In this document: positions 1 through 13,825 of the stretch, one piece after another | Layout of the letters: each line of letters starts with the position of its first letter | Numbering within the stretch: position 1 is the first letter of the stretch | Assembly: GCA_014529385.2 (NCBI GenBank) | Contig: CM043944.1 | Location: 45,578,268-45,642,267 of the forward strand | Origin: Adiantum capillus-veneris | Lineage: Eukaryota > Streptophyta > Polypodiopsida > Polypodiales > Pteridaceae | Direction: 5' to 3' | Length of the DNA stretch: 64,000 nucleotides | The notes under the pieces: generated by a model | Database searches by the model: none | What the model was told of the DNA's origin: nothing | The model's input: only the letters and a program-made list of their open reading frames with translations | Program-made: the position numbers and the translations under genes

Positions 1-1225
<1,225 letters not shown>

Positions 1226-1944
1226 ATGCGGATCAAGATCGGGAGATAGAGCGGAGTACCAACAGAGGCCTCGACATGCCCCCGTGTGACATTGAGGCTG
1301 AGACAGAGTTGCACTACACATGCCAGTACCCCGTCTACTACAAGATACGAGGCCGCTTCCATTGCTTGTTCAGAGAGGTCTTTGGACCACTCTCCAGAGT
1401 CATGCGGCACGAGGATCAGAGATGCTTGGGTTTGTTTTTGCTCGAACTGCGTAGACACAAAGAGAGCTTGATGAGAGGCGAGGCTAGCCAGTCTCAGAGA
1501 TAGATTACAGACTTCTTTAGAGCTGCCACTGGACACCCGGAGGAGCTACTACCACAGCAGAGCTCGTCTCCTCACACTAGAGGTACACTGATCGACCGAG
1601 CGATCGAGCTTGGGAGATCCAGACGCCCACCACTGCACAGGACTACACAACATCCACGGAAGCTGCATCAAAGTATTCGGATCACTTTGGCCCGACATGC
1701 ACGACGCCCAGTCTCATGGAGGAGATTGATGAGATCCGCCAACGACCAATGCTGGATCTCGTGTGATCTAGCTATCCCAGCTAGCTGCTTAGTTTACACC
1801 TAGCAGTTTAGGATTCCATACTCTTTTATTTTGTCATTTTGTCATCTTATTACTCTGACTTTGTATCAGATCCACCACATTGTAACTTTCAGGTCTCATA
1901 GGTCACTTTGGCTTTTGAAGACGTTAATATAACATAACATTTCA

Positions 1945-1946
<2 letters not shown>
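1226..1946 (+). mobile_element. LINE copy 2, 5'-truncated
   Basis: Starts inside ORF2 at the segment equivalent to the zinc knuckle and runs to the family 3' terminus. The ORF2 remnant has an in-frame TAG at 1501-1503, inside the PIP-box-like motif (QR*ITDFF, 1495-1518). The reading frame ends near 1766. 5' truncation is typical of LINE integration. Confidence 0.85.

Positions 1947-2025
<79 letters not shown>
1947..2025 (+). repeat. (TC)n tract, tail of LINE copy 2
   Basis: About 79 bp of TC between the 3' end of copy 2 and the 5'-truncated start of copy 3. Confidence 0.95.
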
Positions 2026-3338
<1,313 letters not shown>

Positions 3339-3520
3339 CTGCACCCTCGCCCTGCTGCCCGCTCCGCACCCCCTGCTGCACCAGCCCCTCGCGCTCCATG
3401 CCCGCCCTTGCCCCTCGCGCTTCCCCTCTCTTGCTCCCTCTCTCTCGAGCTGCCCCCCCCCGCTCCCTCTCTATCGCCGTCTATCGCGCGCCCCCCCCCC
3501 CCTCAGTCTATCGCGCCCCT

Positions 3521-3554
<34 letters not shown>

Positions 3555-3573
3555 TCCTCAGCCTATCTATCGC

Positions 3574-3683
<110 letters not shown>

Positions 3684-3850
3684 CTCTCGGCCTCACCGTA
3701 ATAGATCCACTTGAAGAAGACCCTGATTCTTTGGGCCTCACCGTAAGGGATCCACTTGAAGAAGACCCTACACAGGACACGGAAGCCGCCACTGTCTCAC
3801 CTGTTTGCAAGCCACGAGCAAAGGCAACCTTCGTGCTCACGAATAAGCGG

Positions 3851-4753
3851 ATGGCGCAGATGGAGAGGGAAATGAAGGAGTGGAAAACAGAGATAAAAGG
3901 ATGGTGGAAGGAGAAGGCCAACCTACTTCAGATGGTCTTCAATCAGGGCGCACAGTGGAAGAAGGAGAAAGAGAGCCTTAACGCAGAAATACAGACACTC
4001 AAAGAAGAAGTCTCAACCCTCAAACAAGAGAACCCAAACGCGGAGATACGGGCACTCAAAAAAGAAGTCTCAGCCCTTAAACAGGAGCTTGCTGATAAAG
4101 TAAGCAATGGACTAGAGGAAGGAGAATTTCAACCCTCGCTAATAGATGAAATCAAGGAAATTAAAGAACAGGTAAGGATGATCACAGAGGAAGAGAAACT
4201 GAGTGTGGCAAAGACATCTTCATGGGCGGAGATGATAACAAGGACACAGAAAAAGGCGGACGAGGCTGAAAAATGGATTGAGGTCGCCAAGAAAGGGAAA
4301 GGTCAAGAAACTCCTTGTACACCGACGCTTATCAACGTGACTCTCGAAGAGGAACAAAGAAGGCGGATGCGAGCACTACATGTGAGAGTGACCGGTCTCA
4401 AAGACATAAACAATGTGGAGAAAGAGGTCACAAGCCTTACATCCATGATGGGGATGGAAAAGCCTCTGCACACAAAGGCATGGAGGGTAGGTAAGAAAAG
4501 TGATGGCACGGGTGAGTCTTCAAAGGGGAGAGCTCTCATACTACGCTTTCCCTCGTTGGAAGAGAAGAAGGAATTCTTGAGGAAGAGGCCTACTTTAAAA
4601 AAGACAGGAATTTTCCTCGGTGATGACCTGACTCTCTCACAACTCGCACATATGAGAGAGGTAATGCCAGACATTACAGCGGCAAGGGAGAAGGGAAAAA
4701 TAGCCTTCTACAGAGATGGACGCGTGGTGATTCTAGAGCGGCGTACTGTATGA
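3851..4753 (+). CDS. LINE ORF1 protein (coiled coil, RNA-binding), copy 4
   Basis: 300 codons from MAQMEREMKEW. The N-terminal half is a Lys/Glu-rich coiled coil. It is followed by a segment (ALHVRVTGLKDINNVEKEV) and a C-terminal domain (GIFLGDDLTLSQLAHMREVM, AREKGKIAFYRDGR) that resembles the RRM-like and C-terminal domains of L1 ORF1p. Known role of such proteins: trimeric RNA-binding chaperone of the LINE RNP. The frame is open upstream through the (TC)n, so a more distal start cannot be excluded; I chose the first Met after the low-complexity leader. The stop TGA overlaps the ATG of the mini-ORF. Confidence 0.75.
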   Translation: MAQMEREMKEWKTEIKGWWKEKANLLQMVFNQGAQWKKEKESLNAEIQTLKEEVSTLKQENPNAEIRALKKEVSALKQELADKVSNGLEEGEFQPSLIDEIKEIKEQVRMITEEEKLSVAKTSSWAEMITRTQKKADEAEKWIEVAKKGKGQETPCTPTLINVTLEEEQRRRMRALHVRVTGLKDINNVEKEVTSLTSMMGMEKPLHTKAWRVGKKSDGTGESSKGRALILRFPSLEEKKEFLRKRPTLKKTGIFLGDDLTLSQLAHMREVMPDITAAREKGKIAFYRDGRVVILERRTV

Positions 4754-4803
4754 CGGTGCGTGACCTATGGGACCACACTGAAGATGGCTACCTCGAACTG
4801 TAA
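4750..4803 (+). CDS. 17-codon mini-ORF bridging ORF1 and ORF2 (copy 4)
   Basis: The ATG overlaps the ORF1 stop as ATGA. It reads MTVRDLWDHTEDGYLEL and stops 17 bp after the ORF2 ATG. The same ORF, same length, occurs in copies 5 and 6. It could serve termination-reinitiation between the two ORFs; this is inference. Confidence 0.45.
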   Translation: MTVRDLWDHTEDGYLEL

Positions 4804-7800
4804 TGGGTCTATGAGATTGGACGTGGGCGCATTTGAGGAGAGTTTCAAAGACAAGGATATTGTGTTCTTCTCAGAGACTCATCAGGCCCCTGGAGAGGTA
4901 ATGCCACATGTGGTGGGATACAGATGGGAAACAGCTCACAGGACAAATGCGAGATCTGAGCACGGGAGTAGAGGTTCAAGAGGAGTAGCAGTGCTATTCA
5001 GAGAGGAACTACAACCATTACTGTATATTGTACGAAGAGATGATCATGCTAGATATATGTGGGTGAGACTGAGACCTGACACAGGTCGATTCCTATATAT
5101 TGCCATATGTTACTTTCCTCCCAGTACATCAATGTATGCCGCATCCAGAGGGCAGGCGCCTTTCTCTATCCTAGATGATGACATTTGGGAGTTTTCTAGG
5201 GATGGTGATAGCATTCTCCTAGGGGACTTCAATGCCCGAACGGGGAACTCGCACACAGTCTTCTACGACACTTCAGATGAGATGCTTAGAGAGTTGAATG
5301 TGGGTGAATTGGGGCTTGACAGATGCTCAGATGACAGAGAACAAACGGAGTATGGCAGATACCTCATATAAATGACGACTACACATGGATTAGCCATACT
5401 TAATGGCTTACAGCGATTTCCTGGAGCAGCCAGTTTCACATGCTTTCCACATAGACATGGGGCCAGTACAGTGCATTATGATATGACACAACCGAGCTTT
5501 ATCCCCTGCATTCAAGATTTTACAGTGGGAGCCAGGCCAGTGGGCATAGCAGTAGACCATGCTCTCTTGACACTATCCGTTAAATTTAAGTATAGTACAA
5601 CCCAGACATCAGGAGGCAAGTCACACACCCGTTATACATTTACTCCAGAGATTGATTTCGTTTATTCAAAGGAGATCTGGCACCATCTATTGGAAGGCAC
5701 AGCTGGCACAAATGGTACAGGCCTCTCAGTGGAGTACTGCACCATGCTACTGACTGAGACATTGCACGGGGCTGCATCAGTGGCATACCCACACACTCAA
5801 TCGGGCAAGAGACGACATTCTGGGAGCATGCCCCAGAATTGTTGGTATGATGAAGAACGCAGAGACATGAGAGACCAGCTTCAGAGGGATCTTCTTTTAG
5901 GAGTCATCACTTACAGACAGTCTCGGATTGCTTTCCGACGCCTTGTGTGACGGAAGAAGCGAGCTTACCTAGCCCAAATGGAGCGAGACTTGTATCAGAT
6001 GTTCTTGAGTAGGGACTCAGGAGAGGCATGGCGTCTCTTCCATGAGCACTCCCCTCCCCAAGCGATTACTTTACCTGAGGTGTGGGGCCAATATGCGAAA
6101 TCATTATATACGGTTCCTGGACAAAGGGCCATTGACAAAATGAAGACCGGAAAGGCATATGATCATGACGGTCTAGTATCGGAGCACTTTATACATGCCA
6201 GGGATATGCTGATGGAGGTTCTCGCAGTGTTGTTCAATCGTGCCATGTGTAAGGGATTACCTGAGACTTGGAGATTGTCGAATATTGTGCCCATCTTCAA
6301 GGCTGGTGACCCTACAGAGCCTGGGAACTACCGCACTATCATGGTTGGACACACATTGGCGCGGTTGTATGCATCCATCCTGGAGCAACACTTGAGTAAT
6401 TGGGCACAGGGCGAGGGGGTACGAGCGAAGGGTCAAGCCGGCTTCAGGAGGGGTTTCTCCACTCTTGATCATATTCTGACACTCAGGGCCATCATTGAGG
6501 ACGGCAGAGCACATGGGAGACGAATATATTGTAGCTTTGTGGACTTTCGTAAAGCATTTGACATGGTACCAAGAGCTCGATTGATGCACAGACTACAGGA
6601 GATGGGGGTGCCCATAGAGGTGATTTGGGGGATTATGGCTTTGTACAGATCAGTGATGGGACAGGTACGCACTCCGGAAGGGGTATCTGATTTAGTTCAC
6701 TCTACCATTGGAGTGAAACAGGGTTCCCCATTGTCTCCTTCTCTATTTGGTATGTATGTTGATGAGGTGTCTGACTACATCGATAGAGAGGGTGACAGGG
6801 GTGCACAGCTGGCAGGGGCGTGGAACCCATTGTTGCTATATGCTGATGATATTGTGCTGATATCTGACTCACCAGAAGGTATGCAAAGACAGTTGGATGC
6901 ACTACGCAATTTTGCAGAGGACAGTGGATTGTGTGTTAACCTAGGTAAAACCAAGGTTATGGTGTTTAACACCACACCGCAGTGGGTCAGGAGATCAGTA
7001 CCCACTCTCAAGTATGGTCAAGAGATTGTGGAGTATACAGATGCATACACTTATTTGGGGGTAGTCTTTATTGGGCCCAGAGTTTCCTTGAGAAGAGCAG
7101 CAGAGACTAGACTAACTAGAGCTGGTGCGGCTCTGGGAGGAATGGAGAGGATGTGTTCACATGTTCAGTTCCAGGAACCTAGGACAAAGTTATGGCTCTT
7201 TGATACTTTGGTTGCCTCTACTATGTTATATGGGGTGCAGGTTTAGGGACCTTCTATAGGCCAGGATTGGTGGAGGCGTATGGAGAAGCCCCTAGTATCT
7301 ATGATCTCTCGGCTGATTACAGCCAAGGTTTCTGTATCGCATGATATCATTCGAGCGGAATTAGCTGCCCCCCTTATGGAGATTGAGGCGCTCACAAGAT
7401 CAGTCTTATTTGTACACAGTCTATGGGATACTACGAGAGACAGATATGCCAGGGTGGCTCTAGAGTCCTCCAGACACTTAGCTCTTAAAGGGGATACATC
7501 ATGCTGGTATGCTCAGATGACATCATGGTTTCACCATGGACAGGTTGCCTCCTTTTCAATACTCTCTTCAGGCACCCTTGAGGTCTCTGACACGGGTAGA
7601 GATTAATAGACTCATCCGTCAGGATTTTATCCAGTTGGACACGAGGAGGACATGGATAGAGCCGTTACAAGAGTTGGGCACAAAGATGGCTTTCTATAGA
7701 GAGCATCTTCTCCACCTCACGCGGGATGGGTTTGTAATTCGACCTAGCTATATGGACACGCATCTTTCGCATGGTTTGCGTTGTGCCATTGGCCAGATAC

Positions 7801-8324
7801 GCACGTCCTCACATCAGCTCGAGATTGAGACTGGCAGATTCAGAGGGACACCAGCAAATAACAGAATATGCCGCTTATGCCATCTAGAGCCAGAGACAGA
7901 AGTACATTACATATGTCATTGCACTGTGTACTATGAGATACGAGGCCGTTTTCACTGTCTATTCAGAGAAGGTTTTGGGCCTCTATCTAGGGTCATGAGT
8001 TATGAGGATCAAAGATGTCTTGGGCTTTATCTACTTGAGTTCCACAAGCATAGAGAAACCTTACTGAGGAGAGGTGAAGAGAGACATCCCCAGAGAGAGA
8101 TCACAGATTTCTTTACACTAGATACTGTACACCCAGAAGAACAGACAGAGGAGCAACCAGCGACGGTGGAGAGGTCTACCCGCACTACTGGCATTCTCAT
8201 AGACCAAGCATTGGAGCTAGGGAGATCTAGACGACCCCGAGGGAGGAGAGGAGCTACACAATTTCGAAGGAGGCTATGGCAAAAGATTCAAGCCATACTC
8301 TTTCGTCGTCCAGAGTCCAGATGA
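4784..8324 (+). pseudogene. LINE ORF2 (endonuclease, reverse transcriptase, zinc knuckle), copy 4, broken
   Basis: Order: APE-type endonuclease (NCNGSMRL, SETHQAPG, LLGDFNARTG), reverse transcriptase (SFVDFRKAF, GVKQGSPLSP, YADDIVLISD near 6838), thumb-like region, CCHC-like knuckle CRLCHLEPETEVHYICHC and QREITDFF (8091-8114). Disruptions: TAA at 5369, TGA at 5948, an internal deletion of roughly 80 bp near 6125, TAG at 7244 and a frameshift near 7530. In the first motif, the family's TWNCN reads TSNCN. It is inactive. Confidence 0.88.
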
Positions 8325-8520
8325 AGATGGATCTCTACTCCCCTCCCATATTGTCTTCACAGTGTACTGCTTAGTTTAGGATCCCGCAGTATTTATATTT
8401 TGTTACCCTAGTCTAATTTATTTTGTTAATCTGACTTTGTATCAGATACACCGCATTGTAACTTTCTGGTCTCATAGGTCACTTTGACCTTTTGAAGACG
8501 TTAATTTAACATTTCAGTTC

Positions 8521-8524
<4 letters not shown>

Positions 8525-8602
<78 letters not shown>
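8525..8602 (+). repeat. (TC)n tract, tail of LINE copy 4
   Basis: About 78 bp of TC joining the 3' end of copy 4 to the 5' end of copy 5. Confidence 0.95.
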
Positions 8603-8603
<1 letters not shown>

Positions 8604-8665
8604 ACAGTTTTGCAAATGGGCTGTTGATCTCTGCGTGATCCCCCTCTCTCCCAAACCAATAGCGT

Positions 8666-8709
<44 letters not shown>

Positions 8710-8720
8710 CTCTCTTCTCT

Positions 8721-8778
<58 letters not shown>

Positions 8779-8965
8779 CGCCATCTCTCTCTCTCTTTAC
8801 CATGCTTTCGTTTAGGGTTTGCTGCTGTATTTTAGGGTTCGCGACTTTTTTTTTTTTTTTTTTTAATGGGGATTGTTTGACAGATCTGCGTTTTAGGGTT
8901 TGCTGCATTTTCTGCACTTTAGAAACATCAATCCTCTCTTCTCTCTCTCTCTCTCTCTCTCTCTC
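8603..8965 (+). promoter_or_regulatory. 5' UTR/promoter region of LINE copy 5 with TTTAGGGTTT (telo-box-like) motifs
   Basis: Contains several TC-rich blocks, four TTAGGGTT-type motifs near 8812-8903, and an 18-T run near 8847. The telo-box (AAACCCTAA) is a known plant promoter element of translation-related genes; a promoter role here is inference. This leader differs completely from the C-rich leaders of copies 4 and 6. Confidence 0.5.
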
Positions 8966-9835
8966 ATGTCATCCCCAACCTCACCTATGGCAACAAGCAA
9001 ACTCAAATATATGCTTCACTCCAAACGAATTTCCATCATTGAATTGGAAATGAAAGCATGGAGAAAAGAGATGGAAGATTGGACGAACGCGAAGACCGTT
9101 TTCCTCCGAGAAAATGAAGAAAAGGAGAAGAGGTGGAAGGACGAGAAGGATCATCTTCTCAACAAGATCGCCACGTTGGAGAATAGCATTTTGGACCTCC
9201 ACAAAGAAGTGTTGGAAACACGGCCAAAAAATGGGCTTGAAGAGGGGGAATTTCAGCCCTCTTTGAGGGAAGAAATTGACAACATCAATGAGGAGAAGAA
9301 GTCATGGGCCGCGGTCATATCCGAAACGCAAAAGAAAGTAGAGGAGGCCGAAAAATGGAGTGAGGGTGCCAAGAAAGGGAAAGGTAAGGAAGCTCCTTGT
9401 ACACCCACTCTTATCAACATGACCCTCGAAGAGGAACAAAGAAGGAGGGTGCGGGCTCTACATGTGAGGGTAACCGGCCTCAAGGACATAAACAATGTGG
9501 AAAAAGAGGTCACAAGCCTCACATCAATGATGGGGGTGGAGAAGCCTTCACACACAAAGGCATGGAGAGTGGGCAAGAAGAGTGAGGGCCCCGGAGAATC
9601 TTCAAAGGAAAGAGCTCTCATACTACGCTTCCCTTCATTGGAAGAGAAGAAGGAATTCTTGAGGAAGAGACCTACTCTCAAGAAGACAGGTATTTTCTTA
9701 GGCGATGACCTCACTCTCTCACAACTTGCGCATATAAGAGAAGTAATGCCCGAGATTCAAGCGGCAAGGGAGAAGGGGAAGATGGCCTTTTACAGAGATG
9801 GTCGGGTGGTGATTGTAGAGCGGCGCTCTACATGA
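8966..9835 (+). CDS. LINE ORF1 protein, copy 5
   Basis: 289 residues, uninterrupted, from MSSPTSPMATSKLKYML. A coiled-coil region rich in Lys/Glu/Trp is followed by the same RNA-binding-like C-terminal part as in copy 4 (RALHVRVTGLKDINNVEKEV; GIFLGDDLTLSQLAHIREVM). The start is the first ATG after the TC-rich leader. The stop TGA is shared with the mini-ORF ATG. The N-termini of the ORF1 copies diverge while the last about 150 residues are nearly identical. Confidence 0.85.
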   Translation: MSSPTSPMATSKLKYMLHSKRISIIELEMKAWRKEMEDWTNAKTVFLRENEEKEKRWKDEKDHLLNKIATLENSILDLHKEVLETRPKNGLEEGEFQPSLREEIDNINEEKKSWAAVISETQKKVEEAEKWSEGAKKGKGKEAPCTPTLINMTLEEEQRRRVRALHVRVTGLKDINNVEKEVTSLTSMMGVEKPSHTKAWRVGKKSEGPGESSKERALILRFPSLEEKKEFLRKRPTLKKTGIFLGDDLTLSQLAHIREVMPEIQAAREKGKMAFYRDGRVVIVERRST

Positions 9836-9885
9836 CGGTGCGAGACCTATGGGACCACATTGAGGATGGCGACTTGGAATTGTAA
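9832..9885 (+). CDS. 17-codon mini-ORF bridging ORF1 and ORF2 (copy 5)
   Basis: Reads MTVRDLWDHIEDGDLEL. It starts in the ORF1 stop (ATGA) and ends inside the ORF2 start region. Compared with copy 4 there are two amino-acid changes and several synonymous ones. Confidence 0.45.
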   Translation: MTVRDLWDHIEDGDLEL

Positions 9886-12800
9886 TGGGTCTATGAGGTT
9901 GGATGTTGGTGCCTTTGAGGACAGTTTCAGAGACAAGGACATTGTTTTCTTTTCAGAGACTCACCAGGCCCCTGGCCAACTGTTGCCACAAGTGGTGGGA
10001 TACAAATGGGAGACAGCCCACAGAACAGTCACGAGATCTGAGCATGGGAGTAGAGGTTCAGGAGGAGTAGCGGTGTTGTTTAGGAAGGAGCTACAGCCAC
10101 TACTACATATTGTACGGAGAGATGATCTGGCTAGATACATGTGGGTGAGGCTGAGAGCTGACACAGGTCGATTTCTATATATTGCTATATGTTACTCCCC
10201 CCCCCCAGTACGTCAGTAGATGCTGTATCCAGAGGGCACTCGCCTTTCTCAATTCTAGATGATGATATATGGGAGTTTTCTAGGGATGGTGATATCATCC
10301 TCCTAGGAGACTTCAATGCTCGAACGGGCAACTGTCATACAGTCTTCTACGACACTTCAGATGAGATGCTTAGAGAGTTGGATGTGGGCGAGCTGGGGTT
10401 TGACAGATGCTCACATGACAGAGAGCAGACTGAGTATGGGAGATACCTCACGGAGATGACGACTACACATGGGCTAGCCATACTTAATGGCTTACAGCGG
10501 TTTCCTGGAGCAGCAGGCTTCACATGCTTTCCACACAGACATGGGGCGAGTACAGTGGACTATGTTATGACACAGCCGAGCTTTATTCCTCGTATTCAGG
10601 ATTTCACAGTGGGAGCCAGACCAGTGGGCGTAGCAGTGGATCATGCTCTCTCGACACTGTCCGTATCTTTTCAGTTTAGTACAGCCCAGAAATCAGGAGG
10701 CAGGTCACACACCAGTTATACATTTACACCAGAGACTGACTCGGTTTATACAGAGGCGATCTGGGATCGTCTATGCACAGTTGCTCCAGGCCTCTCAGTA
10801 GAGGAGTCCACTACTTTACTGACTGAGACACTACATGATGCAGCATCAGAGGCATACCCACACACTCAACCGGATCGGAGGCGACATTCTTGGAGCATGC
10901 CCCAGAATAGTTGGTATGATGAGGAGTGCAGAGAGATGAGAGCCCAGCTTCAGAGGGATCTTCATTTAGGAGTCATCACCTACAGACAGTCGCGGATTGC
11001 TTTCCGGCGCCTTGTGCGAAAGAAGAAACGAGCTTACCTGGCCCAGATGGAGCGAGACTTGTATCAGTTGTTCTTGAGTAGAGACTCAGGCGAGGCATGG
11101 CGACTCTTCCATGAGCACTCCCCTCCCCCAGTGATTACTTCTCCTGATGTGTGGGGCCAGTATGCGACATCGTTATATACAGTTCCTGGGCAGGATCCCC
11201 TTCCAGATCCTACAGAGCCATGTCCACCTACAAGCACCTTCTTTACCACTGAGATGGTAAAGAGAGCCATTGACAGGATGAGGACCAAGAGGGCTTACGA
11301 TCATGACGGTCTAGTAGCGGAGCACTTTATACATGCTAGGGATATGCTGATGGAGGTTCTTGCAGTGTTGTTCAATCGTGCCATGTGTGAGGGATTACCT
11401 GAGACTTGGAGGTTGTCTACTATTGTGCCTATATTCAAGGCAGGTGATCCTACAGAGCCTGGAAATTACCGCACTATTATGGTTGGACACACACTGGCAC
11501 GATTGTATGCATCCATTATTGAGCAGCAGTTGAGTAACTGGGCAGAGGGTGAGGGTGTACGGGCAAAGGGACAGGCAGGTTTCAGGAGGGGTTTCTCCAC
11601 TCTTGACCATATTCTGACACTCAGAGCTATCATTGAGGAGGGCAGGTCACATGGGAGACGGATTTATTGTAGCTTCGTGGATTTCCGCAAAGCATTTGAC
11701 ATGGTACCGAGAGCTCGACTGATGCGCAGACTGCAGGAGATGGGGGTGCCCACAGTGTTGATTTGGGGAATTATGGCTTTATACAGATCAGTGATGGGAC
11801 ATGTACGCACCCCAGAGGGGATATCTGACTTAGTTCACTCCACCATCGGGGTGAAACAGGGTTGCCCATTGTCTCCTACTCTATTTGGTATGTATGTTGA
11901 TGAGGTGTCTGATTACATTGACAGAGAGGGTAATAGAGGTGCCCAGCTGGCAGGGACGTGGATCCCATTGTTGTTATATGCTGATGATATTGTCTTGATC
12001 TCTGACTCACCAGAGGGTATGCAGCGACAATTGGATGCATTACACAGTTTTGCAGAGGATAGTGGATTGTCTGTAAACCTTGGTAAAACCAAGGTCATGG
12101 TGTTTAACACCACACCGCAGTGGATCAGGAGATCGGCACCGACCTTCACGTATGGTCAAGAGATTGTGGAGTATACAGATGCATACACTTACCTTGGGAT
12201 AGTCTTCACTGGGCCGAGGTTTTCTTTGGGGAGAGCAGCAGAGACTAGACTGACCAGAGCTTATGCGGCCTTGGGAGGCTTGGAGAGGATGTGTTCGCAG
12301 GTTCAGTTCCAGGAACCTCGGACAAAGTTATGGCTCTTTGATACTTTAGTAGCCTCAGCTATGATGTATGGGGTACAGGTATGGGGACCTTCTGTAGGCC
12401 AGGATGGTTGGAGACGTATGGAGAGGCCCTTGGTATCTATGATCTCGCGATTGATTAGAGCCAAGGCCTCCGTACCTCACGCGATCATTCGAGCAGAGCT
12501 AGCTGCCCCCCCCATGGAGATTGAGGCGCTTACCAGATCAGTGTCCTTTGTGCACAGCCTATGGGATACTACTAGAGACAGATATGCTAGAATGGCCCTT
12601 GAGTCTTCCAGACAGTTAGCTCTACAGGGGGACACTTCATGCTGGTATGCACAGATGACATCATGGTTTCAGACGCATGGCTTCATCATGGACAGGTTGC
12701 CCCCTTTCCAGTATTCTCTTCAGGCACCCTCGCTGTCTCTTACACGGGTGGAGATCACTAGACTCATTCGTCAGGACCTGATCCAGCTCAACACCAGGAG

Positions 12801-13473
12801 GACATGGATAGAGCCGCCTCAGGAGTTGAGCACGAAGATGGCTTTCTATAGAGAGCATCTTCTCCACCTCACAGGAGATGGGTTTGTGATTCGACCCAGC
12901 TACATGGACACACATATGTCTCATGGTTTGCGTTGTGCCATTGGTCAGATACGCACATCCTCACATCAGCTCGAGATTGAGACTGGTAGATTCAGAGGGA
13001 TACCAGCAGACAGCAAGATATGTCGATTATGCCAGAGAGAGCCAGAGACAGAGTTGCACTACATATGTCATTGCACAGTGTTCTATGAGATACGGGGGCG
13101 TTTCCACTGCTTATTCAGAGAGGGTTTTGGTCCTCTATCTAGGGTCATGAGTTATGAGGATCAGAGATGTCTTGGACTATATCTACTTGAGTTACACAGG
13201 TATAGAGACACTTTACTGGGGAGAGCTAGAGAGAGGCAGTCCCAGAGACACATTACAGATTTCTTTTCACTAGATATGGGACAGCCAGAGGAGCAGCCAC
13301 CACTGCAGAGCTCGTCCCACACTCATTCGACCACTACTGGCACTCTCATCGACCGAGCATTGGAGCTACAGAGATACAGACGACCGCGACTGAGGAGAGG
13401 AGCTACACAGCATCGACGGAGACTACAACAGAAGATTCGAGCCATACTCTCTCGACATCCAGAGTGCAGATGA
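9866..13473 (+). CDS. LINE ORF2 polyprotein (EN-RT-zinc knuckle-PIP box), copy 5, one frameshift
   Basis: About 1,200 codons in two frames joined at the C run 10197-10206; copy 4 has a short, in-frame CCTCCC there. Endonuclease: TWNCNGSMRL, FFSETHQAPG, ILLGDFNARTG, VDHALSTLSV. RT: FVDFRKAFDMVPR, GVKQGCPLSP, YADDIVLISD (about 11976-12005). C-terminal knuckle CRLCQREPETELHYICHC (about 13020-13073), then FYEIRGRFHCLFREGFG, QRHITDFF (13243-13266) and a basic tail. Known role: nicks the target and reverse-transcribes the LINE RNA in place. The first ATG is MATWNCNG at 9866. The frameshift may be a homopolymer slip or a sequencing error, so this copy could be active. Confidence 0.88.
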
Positions 13474-13730
13474 GGATGGATCCTCACCATTTCTTCCATC
13501 TTTGTTTCACACACTGTTACATCCAGTTTACTGGGTACCTATTGTATCAGCTGCTACACCCACGTAGTTTTAGATTGTAGTAGTAGTAGTAGTATTTTGT
13601 TCCACTTCTAGTTCTTTTCTAGTTCTTTTGTACCCAGACATGGTATTAGATTCACTATTTTGTAACTGATTGGTCTCATAGGTCATTTTGGCCTTTTGAA
13701 GACGTTAATATAACATTTCATTTCATTTCA

Positions 13731-13733
<3 letters not shown>

Positions 13734-13822
<89 letters not shown>
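13734..13822 (+). repeat. (TC)n tract, tail of LINE copy 5
   Basis: About 89 bp of TC after the family terminus; the last member of the array. Confidence 0.95.

Positions 13823-13825
<3 letters not shown>

Larger units (their letters stand above)
8603..13733 (+). mobile_element. LINE copy 5, full length, nearly intact
   Basis: 5' UTR 8603-8965, ORF1 8966-9835, mini-ORF 9832-9885, ORF2 9866-13473, 3' UTR to 13733, then (TC)n. The only disruption I can see is one frameshift at a 10-C run in the endonuclease. The 5' UTR is unrelated to those of copies 4 and 6. It is the best reference copy of the family. Confidence 0.92.
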
